Of a stretch of 64,000 nt of DNA, positions 8,247-16,384 are shown piece by piece. The stretch lies in NCBI GenBank assembly GCA_963666505.2, contig CAXXXL010000002.1, positions 310,001-374,000 on the forward strand, given 5' to 3'. The notes under the pieces are model-generated. The model searched no databases, was not told the origin of the DNA, and saw only the letters and a program-made list of their open reading frames with translations. Numbering within the stretch: position 1 is the first letter of the stretch; the number at the start of each line of letters is the position of its first letter. A program made the translations under genes and the position numbers. This DNA comes from JABGQS01 sp963666505. GTDB taxonomy: Bacteria; Bacillota; Clostridia; Christensenellales; SZUA-584.

Positions 8247-9653
8247 CTACACCTTCTTTGCCTTCGCTTTAACGTCGTCGATATCGCCCGCCATAAAGAA
8301 AGCAGCCTCCGGCAGGTCATCGACTTCGCCGTCTACAATAGTTTTAAAGCTCTGAATCGTCTTTTCAAGCGGTACGTATTTACCGGGTATCCCCGAAAAC
8401 ACCTCCGCTACAGACATAGGCTGCGAAAGGAACCTCTGTATCTTCCTTGCTCTGTATACTATCGTCTTATCTGAATCAGAAAGCTCTTCCATACCGAGTA
8501 TAGCAATTATGTCCTGAAGCTCGTTATACCTCTGAAGTATCTCCTGAGTGCGTCTCGCTACGTTGTAATGATCTTCGCCTATTATCCTTGGGTCAAGTAT
8601 CCTCGAGCTCGATTCCAGCGGATTTATAGCCGGATATATTCCAAGCTCGGCTATCTGCCTCGAAAGCACCGTCGTAGCATCAAGATGGGCAAACGTTGTT
8701 GCCGGAGCAGGGTCGGTTAAGTCGTCCGCCGGTACGTATATAGCCTGCACAGAAGTTATTGAACCGTTCTTTGTCGATGTTATCCTCTCCTGCAGCGCTC
8801 CAAGCTCGTTTGCAAGCGTCGGCTGATAGCCAACTGCGGAAGGTATGCGCCCTAGAAGCGCAGACACCTCGCTGCCCGCCTGAATGAACCTGTATATGTT
8901 GTCGATGAACAGCAGAACATCCTGCTGTTCTTCATCCCTTAAATACTCCGCCAGCGTAAGCCCTGTCAGCGCAACACGCATACGAGAGCCGGGCGGCTCG
9001 TTCATCTGTCCAAAAGCGAGGCACGTTTTTTCTATAACGCCGGATTCTTCCATGTCTTCAATAAGCTCGTTGCCTTCACGGCTTCTTTCTCCCACGCCGG
9101 CAAACACCGAGTATCCGCCGTGCTCTGTCGCTATATTTCTTATAAGCTCCATTATTAGGACTGTCTTGCCAACTCCTGCTCCTCCGAACAAACCGGTCTT
9201 TCCGCCTCTTGCATATGGTGCAAGCAGGTCTATTACCTTAATGCCCGTTTCAAATATCTGTGTTGCAGGGTTCTGCTCTGCAAATTTCGGTGCGTCCCTG
9301 TGTATCGACCACTTATGTTCCGCTTTGACAGGACCTTTGCCGTCTATAGGCTGACCAATTACGTTTATTACCCTGCCAATCGATTCTTTACCGACCGGAA
9401 CTTTTATTTTGTCTCCGGTGTTTATGACCGCAAGGCCGCAGAAAAGCCCTTCTGTAGCGTGCAGCGCTATGCATCTTACCGTGTTGTCACCGATATGCAT
9501 AGCGACCTCCAGCCATACTTCCCTTTCCTTAAGCTTTATGACCAATGCATTGTATATCTCCGGCAAATGCCCGTCGTGAAACTTCACGTCCAGCACAGGC
9601 CCCGTAATGCGTATAAGCTCTCCTTTGTTTACTATGTTGTACTCTTCTGCCAT
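8247..9653 (-). CDS. atpD: F1 ATP synthase subunit beta (catalytic)
   Basis: 468 residues, normal length. The Walker A motif GGAGVGKTVL and Walker B segment DVLLFIDNIYRF are intact, as are GERSREG with the catalytic Glu and the DELSEED-like stretch written here as MEELSDSDK. It binds and interconverts ADP and ATP at three sites of F1. The start ATG at 9653 follows GGGAGATAAT. The common IDNIFRF motif is IDNIYRF here, a mild change. It lies between atpG and atpC, with a 7-bp hairpin in the atpG-atpD gap. Confidence 0.97.
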   Translation of the reverse strand: MAEEYNIVNKGELIRITGPVLDVKFHDGHLPEIYNALVIKLKEREVWLEVAMHIGDNTVRCIALHATEGLFCGLAVINTGDKIKVPVGKESIGRVINVIGQPIDGKGPVKAEHKWSIHRDAPKFAEQNPATQIFETGIKVIDLLAPYARGGKTGLFGGAGVGKTVLIMELIRNIATEHGGYSVFAGVGERSREGNELIEDMEESGVIEKTCLAFGQMNEPPGSRMRVALTGLTLAEYLRDEEQQDVLLFIDNIYRFIQAGSEVSALLGRIPSAVGYQPTLANELGALQERITSTKNGSITSVQAIYVPADDLTDPAPATTFAHLDATTVLSRQIAELGIYPAINPLESSSRILDPRIIGEDHYNVARRTQEILQRYNELQDIIAILGMEELSDSDKTIVYRARKIQRFLSQPMSVAEVFSGIPGKYVPLEKTIQSFKTIVDGEVDDLPEAAFFMAGDIDDVKAKAKKV

Positions 9654-9664
9654 ATTATCTCCCG

Positions 9665-9684
9665 TTGCCGGACTTCACCGGCAA
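9665..9684 (-). other. Intercistronic hairpin between atpG and atpD
   Basis: A perfect 7-bp stem TTGCCGG/CCGGCAA with a six-base loop lies in the 40-bp gap between atpG and atpD. It lacks a T-run, so it is not a classic terminator. It might act in mRNA processing or in setting the beta:gamma ratio. Confidence 0.5.
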
Positions 9685-9693
9685 TTATTTACA

Positions 9694-10566
9694 CTATTTA
9701 TGAACGGACAGCGCTTCAAGCGCACCGTTTATCTCTGATATTTCGTTTGTTATTGCTGTCTGTCTTGCCCTGTTATATTTCTTGGTCAAGTCGTCAATCA
9801 TGTCTTCTGCGTTGTTCGTTGCGTTCTCCATCGCTGTCATCCTTGCGGAATGTTCGCTGGCGTACGATTGAACCAGACATCCGTAAACCAACCCGACAAT
9901 ATACTGCGGAACCAGTATGTCAAAAACCTCTTTTGGCGAAGGATGATAGTTCATCTCGGCGGTATACTGCGTCTCCACGTCTATGCTCTCGAAGTTAGAT
10001 ATAGAAAGCGGCAGCAGCTTTAGCAGGCTCGGCTCCTGCTTCAAAGCCGAATAAAACTTAGTATACGCTATATAAACCTCGTCCATCAGACCATTGTCAT
10101 AAAGCTCCAAAATATCGTTGGTAATGTTTCTTGCGTTGTAAAGCGAAGGATCCTGCGAAACGTGCAGGAATTCGACGTCGATCATATACCCCCGCCGTTC
10201 AAAATATGCTCTTGCTTCCTGCCCAACTGTGAGTATGTACTTCTCTTCGCTGTTCCTCATCTTCTGCTCAGCGAAATTCAGTATATTGTGGTTATACCCT
10301 CCGCACAGACCCTTGTCTGCCGCTATGACGACAAAAGCCGCCCTTCCGTTCTCGCTCTCGCCTATATACGGGTGACTCACCTCATGTGTGTGCGTAAATA
10401 TATCCTTCATTGCAGACTGAACGCGCTCAAAATGGACATGGTTAGAGTTATACCTGTTTATAGCCTTCTTCATCTTGGAAGTGGATATAAGGTGCATAGC
10501 ACGGGTGATCTGCTCCGTATCGGATATCGATCTGATACTATGTTTGATATCCCCCATATTAGCCAT
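9694..10566 (-). CDS. atpG: F1 ATP synthase subunit gamma
   Basis: 290 residues. The N-terminal coiled-coil helix (DIKHSIRSISDTEQITRAMH...SKMKKA), the Rossmann-like middle (FVVIAADKGLCGGYNHNIL) and the C-terminal helix (RMTAMENATNNAEDMIDDL...NRARQTAITNEI) are those of the rotating central shaft. The start ATG at 10566 overlaps the end of the alpha gene (AAATGGCTAA), which suggests translational coupling. Confidence 0.96.
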   Translation of the reverse strand: MANMGDIKHSIRSISDTEQITRAMHLISTSKMKKAINRYNSNHVHFERVQSAMKDIFTHTHEVSHPYIGESENGRAAFVVIAADKGLCGGYNHNILNFAEQKMRNSEEKYILTVGQEARAYFERRGYMIDVEFLHVSQDPSLYNARNITNDILELYDNGLMDEVYIAYTKFYSALKQEPSLLKLLPLSISNFESIDVETQYTAEMNYHPSPKEVFDILVPQYIVGLVYGCLVQSYASEHSARMTAMENATNNAEDMIDDLTKKYNRARQTAITNEISEINGALEALSVHK

Positions 10567-12523
10567 TTTCTTTGCCCTCGTCTGTGTCTTCGTTCGTGTT
10601 CTCGTCTGTGCTTTCGTTTATACCAGCATTTTCACTTACATCTGCTGTCTCGTCTGCGCTTTCGCCTGTGTTCTCTTCTGTTTTCTCGTCTGCACTTTCA
10701 TACTCGTTTTCTTCTTCGTCTTCGTCCTCAAGCTTTATGTTGTGCGTCCTGCAATAGGTAATTACAAACTGCTCCGAAGCTTTTTTAAGCTTAGCTACAG
10801 CGCTGTCACTCAGTTCCCCTGTTTTGTTTATGCCGATACGCACATCGGGATAATTCGTATCTATATGATTAAGATAGCTGACGTTGAAGTCCTTTACGTT
10901 CTTCATCGGTATCTTTACAAGATATTTGTTTACTGCAACGTATAAAAGTATGACCTGGCTTGCCATCGGCAGCGGCGAATACTGCGCCTGTTTCAAAGCC
11001 TCTGTCAGTTTTGCGCCCTGGTCGAGAGTTTCCTGCGTCGCCTTATCAAGGTCGGAAGCAAACTGTGCAAAAACAGCCAGCTCACGGTACTGCGCAAGAT
11101 CAAGCCTTAATCGCCCTGCAACCCTTCTCATAGCCTTTGTCTGCGCACTTCCGCCGACACGTGAAACAGAAAGCCCGACGTTAACACCAGGCCTTATGCC
11201 AGCGTTGAAAAGCTCAGACTCAAGATAAATCTGCCCGTCGGTGATGGATATAACGTTCGTAGGTATGTATGCAGAGATATCCCCCGACATCGTTTCAATG
11301 ATTGGCAGAGCTGTAAGCGAGCCTCCTCCGTGCTCATCGTCCAGCTTTGCGGCGCGCTCCAGCAGCCTCGAATGAAGATAAAAAACATCGCCCGGATATG
11401 CCTCCCTGCCTGGCGGGCGCCTTAGCAGCAATGACATCGTCCTATATGCCACTGCGTGCTTTGAAAGATCGTCGTATACTACCAGTGCATCCTTGCCCTG
11501 ATACATAAACTCCTCAGCAACTGCACAGCCTGCATACGGCGCTATATACTGCATCGGAGCAGTATCACTTCCCGTAGATGCGACCAAAACGGTATATTCA
11601 AGAGCACCTTCCTCTTCCAGTGTCTGCATTATTGCGGCAATAGTCGATGCTTTCTGGCCTATAGCGACGTATACACAGTATACGTTTTTATCCTTCTGGT
11701 TCAGTATAGTATCAATAGCGATCGCAGTCTTGCCCGTCTGCCTGTCACCTATTATAAGCTCCCTCTGTCCTTTGCCTATAGGTATCATCGAGTCTATGAA
11801 CATTATGCCTGTTTCCAGAGGCTGTTTGACCCCCTGCCTGTCTTCAATAGCCGGAGCAGGTGATTCTATAGTCCGATATTTTGTCGAGTGTATCTTGCCT
11901 TTCCCGTCCATAGGAACGCCTAGCGGGCTTATGACACGCCCTAAAAGCTGTTCGCCGACAGGCACCTGCACGACCGTGCCTGTGTTCTTTACTGTCGTAC
12001 CTTCGGAGACCTCTATGGCGTTGTTAAGCAGAACGGCTCCTATTCTCTCAAGAGACAGGTTCATGACTATGCCGTACGAGTTGTTTTCAAACTCCAATAG
12101 CTCGCCGTATTTGCAGCCCTCTAATCCTTCCACGTGCACTATGCCGTCACCAGCACTGACAACGGTGCCGATCTCGGTCACGTCCATTACGCCTGTATAC
12201 TCTTTAATGCGATCCTTTGTTACCTTGCTGAAATCCTCGGAGTCGAAATCGACATCGAAGTCGCCCTCCTCCATCGCATCGTTTTTATAAGGTATATCAT
12301 CAGAATCAATAATAAAGTTCTTAAGCTTTCCAAGGTGCGCCTTGACGCTCCTGTCATACACTTTATTACCCAGCACTACAACAAAACCGCCCAGCAGCTC
12401 TGGAGCAACCTCGGTCGTAAACTCTATATCCTGCCCAACAAGAGCTTCAAAGCCTTTCTTTATAGACTGCACCGTCAGTTCATCAAGAGCAACGGCAGAC
12501 TTCAGTTTTCCTTTTATCGCCAA
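10559..12523 (-). CDS. atpA: ATP synthase delta(C-terminal domain)-alpha fusion with acidic C-terminal tail
   Basis: 654 residues against about 505-515 for a usual alpha subunit. Residues 1-72 (GKLKSAVALDE, then ELLGGFVVVLGNKVYDRSVK) match the C-terminal domain of the delta/OSCP subunit. An acidic linker spans 73-96. From about 97 a complete alpha subunit follows, with Walker A GDRQTGKTA and the arginine-finger segment SVSRVGGSAQTKAMRRV. Residues 599-654 form an Asp/Glu/Thr/Asn-rich tail coded by imperfect repeats. The start is a TTG at 12523, two bases after the atpF stop; an in-frame TGA shortly upstream rules out a longer start. No delta N-terminal domain occurs anywhere in the operon. Alpha carries non-catalytic nucleotide sites; the delta domain normally holds the b stalk. 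Confidence 0.93.
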   Translation of the reverse strand: MAIKGKLKSAVALDELTVQSIKKGFEALVGQDIEFTTEVAPELLGGFVVVLGNKVYDRSVKAHLGKLKNFIIDSDDIPYKNDAMEEGDFDVDFDSEDFSKVTKDRIKEYTGVMDVTEIGTVVSAGDGIVHVEGLEGCKYGELLEFENNSYGIVMNLSLERIGAVLLNNAIEVSEGTTVKNTGTVVQVPVGEQLLGRVISPLGVPMDGKGKIHSTKYRTIESPAPAIEDRQGVKQPLETGIMFIDSMIPIGKGQRELIIGDRQTGKTAIAIDTILNQKDKNVYCVYVAIGQKASTIAAIMQTLEEEGALEYTVLVASTGSDTAPMQYIAPYAGCAVAEEFMYQGKDALVVYDDLSKHAVAYRTMSLLLRRPPGREAYPGDVFYLHSRLLERAAKLDDEHGGGSLTALPIIETMSGDISAYIPTNVISITDGQIYLESELFNAGIRPGVNVGLSVSRVGGSAQTKAMRRVAGRLRLDLAQYRELAVFAQFASDLDKATQETLDQGAKLTEALKQAQYSPLPMASQVILLYVAVNKYLVKIPMKNVKDFNVSYLNHIDTNYPDVRIGINKTGELSDSAVAKLKKASEQFVITYCRTHNIKLEDEDEEENEYESADEKTEENTGESADETADVSENAGINESTDENTNEDTDEGKENG

Positions 12524-12525
12524 GT

Positions 12526-13005
12526 CTATCCCACCCTTTCGAAGAACTCATCGATTATTTTGCGGTTGTCTTCCAGCGAAACCTCTCGCTCCAACACCTT
12601 TTCGGCAATCTGTATAGCCATATCTGCAATCTCGGTCTTCATGTCCAGCCTTGCCTGCATTTTTTCTGCCTCGATTTCTTTTTTTGCTCTTATGACAAGG
12701 TCTCTTGCGTGCTCTTTTGCATTATCAAGAACTTCCTTTGCATGGTCTCTTGCCAACTCGTTGCTTTTCGTGATAATAGAGGCAGCTTCGCTGCTCGATT
12801 CTTCCATCAGCTTCTCATATTCCTGTTTGCGCCGGTCAAGCTCTTTTTCGCGCTCGTCAAGCTCATCCACTTTATCAGAAAACTTGTGCTCACGCTTTTT
12901 TATAAACTTTAATACCGGCTTATAAAGTAGCAGCCTTAATACAACGTATAGTACTATAACGTTGAATACGTGTATGCCGATTTCTAACCAGTTTATCTCT
13001 AACAT
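12526..13005 (-). CDS. atpF: F0 ATP synthase subunit b
   Basis: 159 residues with one N-terminal membrane segment (IGIHVFNVIVLYVVLRLLL) and a long charged helix (DELDEREKELDRRKQEYEKL) that dimerises as the outer stalk. The length is normal, so it is not a b-delta fusion. ATG at 13005 follows AAGGGAGCTGTA. Its C-terminus should contact the delta domain, which in this operon is fused to alpha. Confidence 0.95.
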   Translation of the reverse strand: MLEINWLEIGIHVFNVIVLYVVLRLLLYKPVLKFIKKREHKFSDKVDELDEREKELDRRKQEYEKLMEESSSEAASIITKSNELARDHAKEVLDNAKEHARDLVIRAKKEIEAEKMQARLDMKTEIADMAIQIAEKVLEREVSLEDNRKIIDEFFERVG

Positions 13006-13042
13006 TACAGCTCCCTTACTTTCGCAGTATACAAATTAACGC

Positions 13043-13267
13043 TTATATCTTGCCAATCATAAGTATAGCAATAACAAAACCGTATATTGCCGTAGTTTCA
13101 GCAAACGCAAGACCTATAAGCAGCATCTGGTTGATCTTTCCGCTGGCTTCCGGCTGTCTTGCCACAGCTTCAGTCGCCCGGCTTGTAGCAATACCCATTC
13201 CTATCCCTGCACCTACGCCCGTGAAAACCGCCAGTCCTACACCAATAGCAATTATTGCACTAGTCAT
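13043..13267 (-). CDS. atpE: F0 ATP synthase subunit c (rotor ring proteolipid)
   Basis: 74 residues forming two membrane helices around the polar loop ARQPEASGK. The ion-carrying carboxylate is Glu57, followed by Thr58, Thr59 and, three residues further, Tyr62, a pattern seen in Na+-binding rings. At the place of the Na+-ligating Gln of the first helix (Ilyobacter Gln32) there is Met24, and at Val63 there is Phe55. Na+ versus H+ use is therefore open. ATG at 13267 with GGAGGTAGAAAG upstream, a very strong Shine-Dalgarno as expected for a multi-copy subunit. Confidence 0.96.
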   Translation of the reverse strand: MTSAIIAIGVGLAVFTGVGAGIGMGIATSRATEAVARQPEASGKINQMLLIGLAFAETTAIYGFVIAILMIGKI

Positions 13268-13291
13268 CTTTCTACCTCCATAGTTAATAAA

Positions 13292-14074
13292 TTATGCTTC
13301 CAGCTTCTTTCGCTGGTCTTTTTCTTTCTTGTGTTTTTTAAAAATACGCTTCTCTCCGTATGCTTCCGTTTCTTCCATGAAAGAGAGCGTAAGCACAAGG
13401 AATATATATGTCTGTATGCCTGTGTGGAACAGGTTGAAATATATCGATATAAGAGCTGGCAGCCCGAACGACAAATACCACACTCCGTACAGAAGGTCCA
13501 TCACTACAAGCCCCGCAAACATGTTTCCGAAAAGACGGAAGGACAGCGACACGGGTATAATAGCGTGCGTTATTACATTTATCGGCAGCATAAAAGCTTT
13601 TGGTTTAAAGAACCACCTTATCCTGCCCAGCAGTCCGGTATAATAAAACCCGAATGCGTTAATGATTATAAAAGACATTCCGGACAGAGCAATCGTGAAG
13701 TTAAGGTCTGTCGCAGGCGCCCTGAAACCAAAGAGTTCAACAAGCCCCGTACAAAATATCATAATAGCCACAGTAAAAATGTATGCTGCAAACGCAGCGC
13801 CGTGTTTACCAATAATAGAGTTAGAAAACCGCTCAAAGAATTCTACTAAGATCTCAAGTATGTTCTGCAGCCCTTTTGGAACAGTTTCGAATTTCTTAAG
13901 CAGTAAAACACGAACCACAACGGCAAACAATATTACTATCAGCATAACGACCCATGCGGTGATAACCGTTTCGCTTACCTCAAAGCCAAAAAGACTAACT
14001 TTGTGCGGGACAACCGTCATGTCTTCAGCCGCAAGGCCTGTTCCTTTTATGAGTTTTTCAGTCAGCATGTTCAT
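13292..14074 (-). CDS. atpB: F0 ATP synthase subunit a
   Basis: 260-residue membrane protein with about five to six helices. The essential Arg is Arg180 in SLSFRLFGNMFAG; ALSGMSFIIINAFGFY and the C-terminal YIFLVLTLSFMEETEAYGEK helix are typical. It forms the ion half-channels facing the c-ring. Its start overlaps the end of the upstream atpI-like gene by 17 bp. The C-terminus carries an unusual Lys-rich extension (KRIFKKHKKEKDQRKKLEA). Confidence 0.95.
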   Translation of the reverse strand: MNMLTEKLIKGTGLAAEDMTVVPHKVSLFGFEVSETVITAWVVMLIVILFAVVVRVLLLKKFETVPKGLQNILEILVEFFERFSNSIIGKHGAAFAAYIFTVAIMIFCTGLVELFGFRAPATDLNFTIALSGMSFIIINAFGFYYTGLLGRIRWFFKPKAFMLPINVITHAIIPVSLSFRLFGNMFAGLVVMDLLYGVWYLSFGLPALISIYFNLFHTGIQTYIFLVLTLSFMEETEAYGEKRIFKKHKKEKDQRKKLEA

Positions 14075-14393
14075 TTTTGTCCGTCTTCTTTCGTCCTAGA
14101 AATAATATAAGCGACACCGACACAAGTCCGATAAACATTCCTCCGGCTGCCCAGATGACGTGCTGCAAAGACAATCTGGACAAAAGAACCAATATCAGCA
14201 CTATTGCCGCCATTTTTATTATAATTAGCAAAAACGCAAGCAGCTTCAACGCTGTTTTGCTGTCTCTCATGATTATTCCCATAAGAGCTTTCAACGCCAA
14301 AATCTGTCCTGCACCCAATCCTATTCCTACAAATATGCCCCACATAGATATAATTTTATCAGTATTCCTCAAAAATGCAAGTAAAACGCTCAT
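14058..14393 (-). CDS. atpI: AtpI-like small membrane protein (ATP synthase subunit I)
   Basis: 111 residues with four hydrophobic stretches and a charged C-terminus, sitting directly before atpB and overlapping it, the usual place of atpI. AtpI helps c-ring assembly or Mg2+ uptake in other bacteria. The sequence itself is weakly conserved, so the call rests mostly on position and topology. The start is uncertain: the ATG at 14393 overlaps the previous gene, an ATG at 14345 is the alternative, and neither has a good Shine-Dalgarno. Confidence 0.65.
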   Translation of the reverse strand: MSVLLAFLRNTDKIISMWGIFVGIGLGAGQILALKALMGIIMRDSKTALKLLAFLLIIIKMAAIVLILVLLSRLSLQHVIWAAGGMFIGLVSVSLILFLGRKKTDKNEHAD

Positions 14394-15369
14394 TTATATC
14401 CATATTTATCATCTCAGCATATTGTATGCCATCAGGCCCAAGTGCTCTTCCAAAACCCATATGTACCGCTCTGGTCAGCTCGCCGATATCAAGTCTTGTG
14501 CTGCCGCCGCCAATGTTGTTCCACTGTGCAAAATCGTCCTGCACCGAAACCTTCTCAAGTAGCTCCGCTGCGCCGAACTCTTCAAGCACACGCCGCGCAT
14601 CAACAATCCTTGCCATTCCATGCGCTGCGCTGCTTTGGTCCCTAGACATCAGATAATATTCAACGCTCTCTGCCTTTACTGCAAGATGCTGCGCAAGCTG
14701 CCTTGCATAACGGGGATGCTTATATACACTCTCCATTATTTCCACCCTGCTGTCTTCTTCAAAACACATCATGTAGCAGACGGGCTCACCGTCTTCGTAA
14801 AGCACGTAAGTATTACCGCCGTCAGCATACAGTTCGTCTGTTCGCCACTCCCATTCTTTTTCAGTTCTTATAACATAACCGTCAAAACTGCGCATCATGT
14901 TGTTATATAGCGTATGCATAAGGTTTATATCCTTCGTCTGCTCCACACGCTGTGCTTTGGCACCCTTTGAAACGGTTTGCTTTTCAACATACGTATAGGT
15001 TGCCCAGCCGAACTGCTCATAGAAGCTGTGCAGGAACGGATAGAGATGTGTTACTAATATTCCCCGGCTGCGCATCAGCGTCAGCGATTCATGCAGCAAA
15101 AGCTTCATAAGCCCTTTCTTCCTGCTGTCCTGCGTTGTTGCTGCGCCTGCAATATATGCTGACTGCAAACTTCTTCCCTGTATCCTTATTTTATACGGTA
15201 TCATATGCACAACGCTTTTAAGAGTGTTGCCAAACAAGCCAAGCGAATTGCCCGGCAATATCTTGTTTTCAAAATATGTGTCAATAAACTCATCGCTGTC
15301 CCCAAAAGCGCTCTTCCAAAGCGCTTTCGCCTGTTCGGTATCGTTTTTATCCAGCAGCCGGATATCCAT
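14359..15369 (-). CDS. GNAT-family N-acetyltransferase (Eis-like)
   Basis: 336 residues. The N-terminal half is a GNAT domain (IAGAATTQDSRKKGLMKLLLHESL is the acetyl-CoA loop region, then FYEQFGWATYTYVEKQ), followed by a second GNAT-like part and a C-terminal sterol-carrier-like region, the layout of Eis/YkrP-type enzymes. The substrate is unknown. It overlaps the atpI start by up to 35 bp and begins right after the DUF2156 gene, so it is probably transcribed into the ATP synthase operon. Confidence 0.8.
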   Translation of the reverse strand: MDIRLLDKNDTEQAKALWKSAFGDSDEFIDTYFENKILPGNSLGLFGNTLKSVVHMIPYKIRIQGRSLQSAYIAGAATTQDSRKKGLMKLLLHESLTLMRSRGILVTHLYPFLHSFYEQFGWATYTYVEKQTVSKGAKAQRVEQTKDINLMHTLYNNMMRSFDGYVIRTEKEWEWRTDELYADGGNTYVLYEDGEPVCYMMCFEEDSRVEIMESVYKHPRYARQLAQHLAVKAESVEYYLMSRDQSSAAHGMARIVDARRVLEEFGAAELLEKVSVQDDFAQWNNIGGGSTRLDIGELTRAVHMGFGRALGPDGIQYAEMINMDINERFTCIFEEY

Positions 15370-15370
15370 A

Positions 15371-16258
15371 CTATTTCCTCACGCAGTCAAACTTCTCTAC
15401 CAGAAAAGCAGGCTTGTACGATAGCTTAGAGCGTCTCATTCCCTCGATCCCCATATCCTCTTCCCTGTTGATATACTCAACGTCTTCCCATGCGTTTCTT
15501 ACAAATTCACGGTTAATGAGATTAAACACACCCGGCAAATCCGGGTCAGCCTTTTCAATATGTATCACGGCAGTGTCCCTGTACTTTTCACCTATCGAAT
15601 AGGCAGCCAGCTTGCCATCTATAAAGATAAGTCCGCACCGCAGCTTCAACGCTTCCATATTTGTAAAAGCTTCTTTTACCACGACAAGCTCGTCCTCGTA
15701 ATCCTCATTCATGCCGCCCTTCGAATGGATCCACTTGTCGTGAAGCTTCAGGCACTCGTCGAAATAATCCTCGGAATAAGGTCTGTACTCGAAGCTGTGC
15801 TCTGCAAGCAGCCGGTTTATATGATTACGCTTAGAATGAAACTTTTTGCCTGTTAGGTTCGCAAGGTCGTCCCTGTTGTACACATACTCATAGTTGCACC
15901 TGTCGTCAGAGAAATTAAAGCTTCCCGGACAGTCCCGCTCTATCCGTTCTTTAACAGGCGGCGTTACTCCTTTTAGCAGCAGCGGAATATCGTATACCTT
16001 GTCCATATACTCTTCGCACTTCTCTATTGCACCACACATGCTGTCCTGCTCGTCCTTCATAAACGGCGGCAGCATAAAAGACGGCTCATCGTTCTCCATA
16101 AGTATGTAAAGCGCCTTCTCATCGTGTGCAATCTTTATATCCCAGGCCTTCCTCCATATATATAAATTTCCAAAGCATGCTTCCAAACCGAAAAGCGGCT
16201 GAGCATATTCTTCAAACAACGCACTGTCATTGATTTCTACATCCTTGAATTCTAACAT
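15371..16258 (-). CDS. DUF2156-family acyl/aminoacyl transferase-like protein
   Basis: About 295 residues from the ATG at 16258, which has GAGG five bases upstream; a GTG at 16264 overlaps that Shine-Dalgarno and is less likely. GKKFHSKRNHINRL and FLVEKFD-type segments and the C-terminal IEKADPDLPGVFNLINREFV match the DUF2156 fold related to the catalytic part of phosphatidylglycerol lysyltransferase (MprF) and to FemAB/GNAT enzymes. There is no membrane domain, so lipid lysylation is not implied. It heads the run that continues through the Eis-like gene into atpI. Confidence 0.75.
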   Translation of the reverse strand: MLEFKDVEINDSALFEEYAQPLFGLEACFGNLYIWRKAWDIKIAHDEKALYILMENDEPSFMLPPFMKDEQDSMCGAIEKCEEYMDKVYDIPLLLKGVTPPVKERIERDCPGSFNFSDDRCNYEYVYNRDDLANLTGKKFHSKRNHINRLLAEHSFEYRPYSEDYFDECLKLHDKWIHSKGGMNEDYEDELVVVKEAFTNMEALKLRCGLIFIDGKLAAYSIGEKYRDTAVIHIEKADPDLPGVFNLINREFVRNAWEDVEYINREEDMGIEGMRRSKLSYKPAFLVEKFDCVRK

Positions 16259-16384
16259 CTGCACCTCATTTCTTTATGTATTATATACCAATCTATTATT
16301 TTTTCAAATTTTTATTATTAGAGATTGCAATATTTTTACGTTTAATATATCCTAAGAATAACCAAAAATAAAAAGGTGGGCTTT

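Noticed and set aside
8246..8320. Longer atpC start inside atpD
   Set aside because: The ATG at 8245 directly after the atpD stop gives the normal 139-residue epsilon; the extension only reads atpD in another frame.
10572..10945. Plus-strand open frames over the alpha C-terminus (Ser/Phe/Cys-rich)
   Set aside because: They are antisense of the acidic tail and repeat codons; no start signal or family motif.
12230..12300. Internal translation start in the delta-alpha gene that would give an unfused alpha
   Set aside because: GGAGGAGGG lies in the linker, but no in-frame ATG, GTG or TTG follows at a usable distance, and the ATGs at residues 84 and 113 have no Shine-Dalgarno.
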